Under the pieces are notes generated by a model that was given only the letters and a program-made list of their open reading frames with translations, was not told the DNA's origin and did no database searches. A stretch of DNA of 64,000 nt from Torymus aiolomorphi (taxonomy: Eukaryota; Arthropoda; Insecta; Hymenoptera; Torymidae): NCBI GenBank assembly GCA_036365515.1, contig CM070873.1, positions 225,943,876-226,007,875 on the forward strand, written 5' to 3'. Below, in pieces: positions 56,659 through 64,000 of the stretch; position 1 is the first letter of the stretch; every line of letters starts with the position of its first letter. Position numbers and translations under genes: made by a program.

Positions 56659-58906
56659 TATTAATGCAAAAATAATAATCATAACAATAATTATAAAATT
56701 ACTTCGAATACTATTATTTTAAAAGGAGCCATCATAGGTAATTAGTTTATCTAATAATCTAGATTGGTTTTTCGATGACAATATTTTTACTCTTTATAGA
56801 ATCATAATTAAAATGTTACATAAAATTAAAATTAAATCGAGTACGGAAATTAAATTGAGACGAGTTTTTCAAGAGGAAAACTTGTAGAACGTTTAAAGAG
56901 CAACGATGATTTAAGAAATCCTGCCCGCGACACATCATTTCGCTGAGAGCTTCTTAGTTTCTCTCTGCGGGTAGCGCTCGTCGCCGCGGATGACATTAAC
57001 GAGCCTTCAGTAGTGCGAGTCGGCGAACGATCGGACACACAGAAAAGGAACAGATAACCTGGCAGTGGGGGCAAAGGGCGGGAGAAAGGGGGGACTTCAG
57101 AAACACTGTCGTCACCGCTGGAAGACGTTATTACGGAAGGATTTATACTCGTGTTAAGACTGATGAACTTTTGCTCTTTAAGAGCCTGTTGAGCGTAATT
57201 CACGAAAAGTTGAAGCAAAGAAATCGAGTTTTGACACTTAACGTTGTTATGTACTCGTTAGGAGTCTCGAAAATTCTTTTTCGAGCTGTACAATTATTCT
57301 GAACCGTCGAAGACGACATTACAGGATATTGAGTTAGGGGCGCATCGGTTTCACGTGACCAATGCCTGAAACTCGCAAAAGTGTACACCATAATTTATTT
57401 ATACAAAAAATTAATATATTTGTAGAAAAGTATTGAAACTTCTTTATTCAATTTGTCACTACCCTAAGTTTAGATATGTTACTTTTTATATATTCGTTGA
57501 AGTGTTAGTTGAATTCGAGTTAAAAAAACATGGAATTAAATATAACGACACCGAACAAAAATCTAATAATAGTTATATTATAATATTATATGTTATAATA
57601 TTACCTATTTTAATAAATATTTTAATATTGCTTAGACTTAAGTTAAAAAAGATCTCCATAGTGTTTGGCATAATCTATTGCTAATCCATTGATTTTCAAT
57701 ATATACAGTATGCTTTGTAATTCAAATTTGCTATTGAATAATTGAATCATAATAATTGTAGTATATAGGTTTTCCTTCGAAAACCATGAAAGTTCATTTT
57801 AGTTTTAAAAGTAAGGACTCCAATGTTTCTTTGAAAAATATAACAATTAGTATTATAGAACTGTTGTTATGTGATTATTCATTTTTAGCGATACATTTAT
57901 TGCGAAATCTTAAAAAAAAAGATAAAGTAAAAAAATAACGATTTTGATATAATAATTTGCATATTAATTATTTGATATTAATATTGTCTACGAAAATAAC
58001 AAAAAGGAGGATGTCAACGGATATATGAGCTATTGCTTAAAGAGTAAATAAAAAAAATTATAGAATTTAGAAGAAAATTATTAATCTTATGTCAAAATTG
58101 ATATTTTATTATAATGTATGTGCCATGTGGACACATATTTAATGTAGATAATTCACAATATTATTCATATTTCTTAATTTTATATATTATACTGTATTTT
58201 ATATATACTGTATTAATGTTAAAATTGGCATGTCTCTGGCATTCGAAAGATGATTTAAAGTTTTTCAAGAATTCCCAGAGATATATTCTGTATGTATACG
58301 CTATATTTGTATGCACTGGTTTCGGTAGAAAACAGATAGTATTATTATATATTTTTGATAGAAGGTCATGTTTTCGTAAAAATGCACTACTTTAACGGAA
58401 ATCGATTAAGATGTTTTGATACTTACTCTGATTTATAATATTACAGATTAAAACTATGTATATTTTATTGTAATTTTATAAAAATATTAGTATTATTTTT
58501 GTACGAAAGATGCTACATGACAATAATCAACTTATTATTAATTAAGATTTACAGTTAATTCTGCTGTCATAGTGTAGGCGAACGAATGTGTAGAAACAGA
58601 ATCAACATGAATAAAATTTATTTTGTTGATTACATGATGAATAATATACATAGAATATAGTTGTACTATTAAATAGAATCAATTCTATTTTGTAATGCAT
58701 ATAAATTATATTATGTATTTTAATTCTTTACAGAGAAAATGTACTTTAACTATAATTAATGAGGAGATACTTATGCAAAATTTGGTTATGATCAAATTAT
58801 CAATAATTTTTATATTTTTAGTTGAAAATAAAATATTTACTCAATTATTATTGTAATTAATATAATTAATATATATTGTAATTAAGGGAAAATATTCATT
58901 AATTAA
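56659..58906. other. AT-rich intergenic stretch with one GC-rich patch
   Basis: A GC-rich patch at 56925-57150 contains a 122-codon reverse frame without domain character. It may be an exon, a regulatory element or distal 3' UTR. The remainder is very AT-rich, and its open frames (57433, 58114) are Ile/Leu/Tyr-rich by base composition. Confidence 0.4.
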
Positions 58907-59584
58907 GGGGGCTAGACACATTTTTGCTCTGAAATAAGAAGTCACATTTTAATACATAAATGTAAACTAATTATTTCATACTTTTTACATATAAAAGTGG
59001 GTATATTTACCTTACCTTAAAACTTTCTCCGATGGGCCTTTTATATGGTCCAGAACCATAGTCATCGATGAAATAAGTTTTTTCACTAACCGTAAGCTTT
59101 GAAATTTTCCTGTGGATGGATTGAGTTCAGATTTGAACTAAATTACTCCTGAATAGTATAATTCTCATATGAGTGTAGGGATTTTTGATCTAATGAGAAA
59201 AAAAAATTGTGCTGTTTTTCAAGAGTTTTTTTTTTTAATTTTTTTAAATTTTTTATATTTTTTCATAATTTTTCTGATGTAAAAATTTTTTCCGACATTT
59301 AATCCTAAATCCCTACACTCATATGAGAATTATACTATTCAGGAGTAATTTAGTTCAAATCTGAAGTCAATCCATCCACAGGAAAATTTCAAAGCTTACG
59401 GTTAGTGAAAAAACTTGTTTCATCGATGACTATCGTTCTGGACCATATAAAAGGCCCATCGGAGAAAGTTTTAAGGTAAGGTAAATATACCCTCTTTTAT
59501 ATGTAAAAAGTATGAAATAATTAGTTTACATTTATGTATTAAAATGTGACTTCTTGTTTCAGAGAAAAAAGGTGTCTAGCCCCC
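58907..59584. mobile_element. Near-perfect palindromic MITE (678 bp) with TTAA flanks
   Basis: Ends GGGGGCTAGACAC and GTGTCTAGCCCCC are perfect inverted repeats flanked by TTAA on both sides (58903-58906, 59585-59588). Arms of about 290 bases are nearly identical, including TTACCTTACCTTAAAACTTT / AAAGTTTTAAGGTAAGGTAA and CTCATATGAGTGTAGGGAT / ATCCCTACACTCATATGAG, around a poly-T/A loop. TTAA duplication is the piggyBac hallmark, but no transposase is present and the TIR was not matched to a known family. High arm identity implies a recent insertion. Confidence 0.85.
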
Positions 59585-59989
59585 TTAATATATTATTATT
59601 ATTATAGCTTATTACTTATTGAGGAACGCGAACTTCAATATGTCATTATTTACTGCTACATAAAATGAACGTTTTTCAAGGGCAATAAGTATTACCATTT
59701 GCTTTGAAAAAATAAAATTTGAATATAATTAATTAAATTATATAAAAATTGTGAAAATATTAAATTGCAAAGTAAAATAAAAACTTATCGCAAATAAATA
59801 GACTTTATGAGTGTTTGTAAAACCATATAGCTCCAGCGACTTGTTCTCACTGTATACAACTCCATGGTTTCAATGTATACCGTAATTCAGTTGTCGCACA
59901 ACGCGAGGATTACTTCTCGCCTCAGGGAAAATCATTTGAACGCGTAGAATAGGGACAATAGCCTATATGATAAGACGTGCATAAGCCGC
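59585..59989. other. AT-rich non-coding stretch
   Basis: Nothing recognised. Confidence 0.45.
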
Positions 59990-60440
59990 ACACAGAGGCT
60001 TGTATAATAATAACGTGCCACGTTTAATAAAGGTCCACAATGTTTCCTTCTCTCGCCAGGTGTTGTCACTTTTCTTCCTCTGGGGCGGTCTCATCATCCC
60101 TCATAAGCTCACTTCGTGCGCTGCTCCCCTAACCTCTTTCAAGCGCAAGTTAAAGCGAAGAAGTCAGACAGTAGCAGGTGGCTGCGGTAGGGAAACCAAG
60201 GAAGGGCCCTTTTGTCGCCGTCGTCGTAGTTGAGATGCGGCCCTCCGCTGCTCCTTTGTCTCTTGTTATCGGCGACGGCAAGCCACATGCCAAGCTCTCT
60301 CTCTCTCTCCTCTCCCTCTCTCTCGCGCTTTCTCTCCTCTTATCCTTTATCTTTCATTAATTCATTATTCGAAGAACAATGGCGCCAAGAAAGTGAGTGA
60401 GAGAGGGAGAAAGAGATTAACGTATTCGCGCTGCTGAATT
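59990..60440 (+). promoter_or_regulatory. GC-rich block with CT run, possible promoter or first exon
   Basis: A GC- and pyrimidine-rich island with a CT run (60296-60330). Near its end ACAATGGCG gives a good start context at 60379, followed after 14 nt by a consensus donor GTGAGT (60393). This may be a tiny first coding exon (MAPR plus two bases) of a gene continuing beyond the window, or chance. Other frames are composition-driven. Confidence 0.3.
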
Positions 60441-60795
60441 GGGTAAGCCGCTCTAATTTTTGTTGCTTTTGTCGCGATGTAATTTGTGAAAGCTGATGAA
60501 CGATGTGTATCATTAATTATTGGATTTTTAACTTTATTTATAGTTTCATTTTTAGAATTTCAATTTAAAATATTATTTCTTTTATTTTATACAATTGGAG
60601 TTAATAATTTACAAATGTATCTTGAAACGATGTAATATGAACTCGTACAGTAAATCATACTTTATTAGAACTATAGAATTTAACATTCCTGAAATACGGA
60701 GAGCATGAATCAGTTTTTACAGCACTAAAAGTAATCTCCAGATTTCTCGCAAGCTGAGGCATCTTTTTCAATATATTCGTTTTATACAAAAAAAC
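60441..60795. other. AT-rich non-coding stretch
   Basis: Nothing recognised. Confidence 0.45.
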
Positions 60796-60986
60796 TTTTT
60801 CCGCCCTTTAACCTCAAAATGCCATCTTAAATGTCATTTTGCGGCCTCGGACGGAAAAATACGTTACTGAAACGTGGACGTAAGAGAATTTTTACCTCAT
60901 GCGACTTTTCGACCTCGCTTCGCTCGGCCGAAAAACGTCGCATGAGGTAAATAATCCTCTTCCGCCCGCGTTAGTAATATACTATT
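60796..60986. mobile_element. Palindrome-family element, downstream copy
   Basis: Identical by eye over 191 bases to 31709-31899, same orientation. It ends AGTAATATACTATT and carries the same hairpin around ACCTCGCTTCGCTCGG. Its right end is shared with the next element, which starts within ACTATT. Confidence 0.8.
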
Positions 60987-61782
60987 TCTTACTCGCCCAC
61001 CCGAAAGTACGTACTTTCGGCCCGCATCTCCGGGCCGAAAGAGAAACTTTCGCATCCTATTTTAGACCAACCGCGCGCTCTGATTGGCTGCCGAAATTTC
61101 CTGACCCGCGGCGCTTGAGCGCCCGCGCGCATGTCTGACGAAAGATGTTTGTGCGGTGTGAAGGTTAGACACGTACGAAATAAACAGAGGAAAGTGCACA
61201 GGTGACGACAAAAAAGAGTTAAATGAAATAAAAAGTGGTGTTGTTTGATCGTGGTCATTGTTTTTTCCTCTTGTTTCCTACACGTACTTTCGAGTCGTGT
61301 AGAAACAATTAAGTAAACGTACGGACGGAAGCGTTCGAAGAAATATGTTTGTGTGGTGTGAAGGTTAGACACGTACGAAATAGACAGAGGAAAGTACACT
61401 TGTGACGAGAAAAAAGAGTTAGTTGAAATAAAAAGTGGTGTTGTCTTTTTTTAATGAATGTGTTTCTGATGCCCGCCCCGACCAGCAAAACCTCGGCTTC
61501 GCCTCGGTCTTGCAAATGTCGGGCGGGCATCAAACCATCTGTGTAACAGCGAAAGTAGCAGATGGCCAAAAAACCAGCTCTCCACGCCGGGTCGAAAGAA
61601 AAAACGGTCGGTAATATCGACTGAGCTACCCAAAGCGGCCGACAGAGGCAGTACTATCGAGCGGGTCGAAAGAAAAACTAACACTCAAACGTCTCAAACA
61701 CAGCTAGCAGACGACAACGCAATTTTATCAATTATTTAACAATTACAGAACGTACTTTCGGCCGGGGAGTAAGAAAAATAGT
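60981..61782. mobile_element. Foldback element with internal duplication (about 800 bp)
   Basis: Ends ACTATTTCTTACTCG with CCGAAAGTACG and CGTACTTTCGG with GGGGAGTAAGAAAAATAGT are inverted. Inside, a block of about 110 bases (61147-61252, TGTTTGTGCGGTGTGAAGGT) is repeated directly at about 61345-61447 (TGTTTGTGTGGTGTGAAGGT). A hairpin at 61468-61531 has GATGCCCGCCCCGAC / GTCGGGCGGGCATC arms around CCTCGGCTTCGCCTCGG. No transposase recognised. Confidence 0.65.
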
Positions 61783-61909
61783 ATACAATACTTGGACCGG
61801 AAATTGGATGCCCTGGCCGTGCGTCATGACGCCCTCGGCTTCGCCTCGGGCGTCATACCACGCACGGCCCGGAAATCCAATTTCCGGCCCACGTATCGTA
61901 ATGTACTAT
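61777..61909. mobile_element. 133-bp palindrome unit with AATAGTATAC ends
   Basis: Left AATAGTATAC and right GTAATGTACTAT close a nearly complete palindrome. Arms include CCGGAAATTGGAT / ATCCAATTTCCGG, GGCCGTGCGTCATGACGCC / GGCGTCATACCACGCACGGCC with one small bulge, and the apex CCTCGGCTTCGCCTCGG. It would extrude a long cruciform or hairpin RNA. Confidence 0.8.
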
Positions 61910-64000
61910 CTCTTCGAAAAAGTGAAAAATATTTACATAACTAATCGTTTCAATATGTAATGTTGACGTTGTATGACATTTGTGACGCTCGCGAAATAAA
62001 TTTCATGTTAATAGGCTTAAAAATGTTCTGACAGTTATGATTACAAAACAGTATTATAAAAGTATACTATAATATAGTATATTTTTTCAAGTATCAATAT
62101 ATGTTTAATGTCAATTTAATTTAAAAATTCTACGTCCATTAAATGATTTTTACGTTGATAAAAATATTCCCGTATAAATAAGCTTTATAAAATGAGAACT
62201 TAATTCCAGTAATTAAGACAATGTGTGTGTGGTTCTCTTGAAGAACCTTTACGATTTTCATTAAACGGAATATATGAGGTGTGCACGAGATTATTGTGCT
62301 AAAGGGTGCAAAAGCAATCAAAATACTCTTGACCTGGCCAGTGAGAATTTATAATTGAGGGAGTCAGGTGGTATAAAGCAAACCGACCTACACTGCGCGT
62401 TGTGCGTTCTAAAACTTTATTTTATGGTTCACGGGATCTCAAAGTGCAAAAAGGAATTCCTAGAGAATGAGATTTTCCTGACTCGGGTGAATTTCATTTG
62501 ATTTCGAATAATCGTTTTGTATAAGTCCACTGGTATGTTTTAGACTTCAAGTAGTTTGTGATCGCGAAATTCTCGGTATCGCCGGGAACAGAGGAGTTTT
62601 CACTAGATTGTGGCTTCAGGCGTTATTCTTGGTAAGTGCTCATTCATTAGCAATAGCAAATTGTTGTAAATGAAAACTATATCAACGTAAATAAGTTCAG
62701 TAGTCGGTTGAAAAAAATTCAATAATTTGTTTATCGGATTTTAATGTTTTCTAAACTGAATTTTAATATATGTACTCGGAAGCGAATTCGTAAAATTTTT
62801 AAATAAAAATTGATTTACGATATGGGGGTAGTCAATCAAAGATATATATCTAAAGAAGAAAAACTAAACAAATAAAGTAATATAAACAAAAAATTTAACT
62901 TTGTCGTGTTTATATATATATATATATTGTTTAATCTGCTAAAGATTTTAACTGATTTTACGGAACAGGGAATTGAATTTATCGCGAGTTCTGAATTTTT
63001 GACTCGTACACCAACATGGGTGCAGGCGTTTCCGTCGAAGCCATTAAAACTGATAATAATGTAGTTAGACAAACTAAAATTAGCATTACGTTACTTATCA
63101 CGCGTTTCCATTTGGTAATAAACCATAGCGCGACCTTAATCCTCGCATTACGAGCGCCAGCATTTGCGTTTATTGACGCATGGTCTTAATGTGCATATAT
63201 GCATATATACACATACACCGGCGGGCATCATTGATAGCAAATTCATTTTGCCCCCCTCTATAATCTTTATGGCAGAGGGAGGAAGGGCGTAGTGTGTATT
63301 GGTGCGGGTGAAGTCCATTATATATGTATATAGAGCGATGCTAGAGAAAAAAATATCCTATAGCCCTCGATGAGGTCGAATACCGTAATCGGTTTAGCAT
63401 ATCTATTGTCTCTTTATCATTTACATTTTTTATTCGTCTTTTTATGAATTAACGATAGCACTGTACGATGGAAAATAACGACTTTACCTCGTGATTACAG
63501 CGTTAATGGACGTGTTTATATTTATATTACGTCGCCCGTTGCATGAATTTATATATATTGACAGTACATATATATGTATACGTTAACACTAAAATAATCA
63601 TAGCCAGTTTACTCCATTTAATATGAATTGATAAACGAGTAATAACAGGGTTTACGGTTATGGCTGTTAGTAACAGAAAATATGTTTAATGCCTCGAGAG
63701 AGGGTGTTTTTGCAAAATGCATTATATGGTGATAGGGATTTATGAGAATGATAAAACAAATGATATTGTTTGTAAAAATTATATTTTTTATGAAAACATT
63801 TATTTCGTATTGGAAAACAAGTGGAAAATATCATTAAAAATTAAAAGTATAAGTCAAACATAAAAATTAATTCTTCCATTTTTTCACTCCCTATACCGCT
63901 ATTTCTTTATATACTCTTTTGCATACTCACGTACATATACACGCATGCATTCTTTCAGTTTTTGGCAGTATACACTTTTACATTAAGGGACGCGATACTT
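61910..64000. other. Non-coding end of window
   Basis: AT-rich, with a (TA)n run at 62911-62930. A GGTAAGTG donor-like site at 62631 follows about 250 bases of more balanced composition, but no coding frame could be assigned. Nothing else recognised. Confidence 0.45.

Noticed and set aside
57433..57684. 83-codon hydrophobic frame resembling a membrane protein
   Set aside because: Ile/Leu/Tyr-rich because of extreme AT content; no start context, splice sites or family resemblance.

Overview
The window looks like insect nuclear DNA, most plausibly from a hymenopteran. The evidence is compact GC-richer exons in long AT-rich introns, strong GT/AG splice signals, abundant GAGA/CT and CA/GT microsatellites, and a mixed load of R1-clade LINE, Penelope-like, mariner, LTR and MITE sequences. 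No prokaryotic gene structure, CRISPR array, rRNA gene or convincing complete tRNA gene was seen. The species assignment is inference.

One real protein-coding gene dominates. It is on the + strand from 28398 to 56136. I assembled 13 exons by hand from splice sites and reading phase. They join without any frame conflict into about 1,254 codons ending in TGA. The product has four complete ten-cysteine von Willebrand factor C (VWC) domains, each in its own phase 1-1 exon, a long Thr/Pro/Ser-rich mucin-like middle with a 10-residue tandem repeat, and a final half VWC domain at the C terminus. This plan matches insect tenectin (Tnc), a secreted apical extracellular-matrix mucin. The start codon and signal-peptide exon are not placed; several weak candidates lie in the 28 kb upstream.

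Region by region: 1-25 kb is non-coding. It alternates AT-rich sequence with GC-rich, microsatellite-bearing blocks (3.1-3.9, 5.8-6.6, 11.6-12.6, 14.9-15.8, 16.9-17.7, 18.5-18.9, 22.5-23.1 and 23.8-24.5 kb), several with TATA boxes, which may be promoters or enhancers. It also holds a 1.6 kb foldback (0.85-2.46 kb), a 2.2 kb chain of palindromes (8.1-10.3 kb), MITEs (13.0-14.6 kb) and a solo LTR with a 4-bp target duplication (19.4-20.0 kb). A Penelope-like fragment with a GIY-YIG domain lies at 25.4-26.8 kb, next to two hammerhead-ribozyme-like motifs. The gene then runs to 56.1 kb. Its 7.6 kb intron carries two R1-type LINE remnants bounded by AAT microsatellites, a broken mariner and a MITE inside the LINE gag. 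Downstream are a near-perfect 678-bp MITE (58.9-59.6 kb), a GC-rich block (60.0-60.4 kb) and a second chain of palindromes (60.8-61.9 kb). The first member of that chain is an apparently identical copy of a 191-bp element in the gene's third mapped intron.

The most unusual structure is the palindrome family. Its units end in AATAGTATA / TATACTATT-type junctions, share those junctions when chained, and carry an apical CTCGCTTCGCTCGG or CCTCGGCTTCGCCTCGG hairpin.
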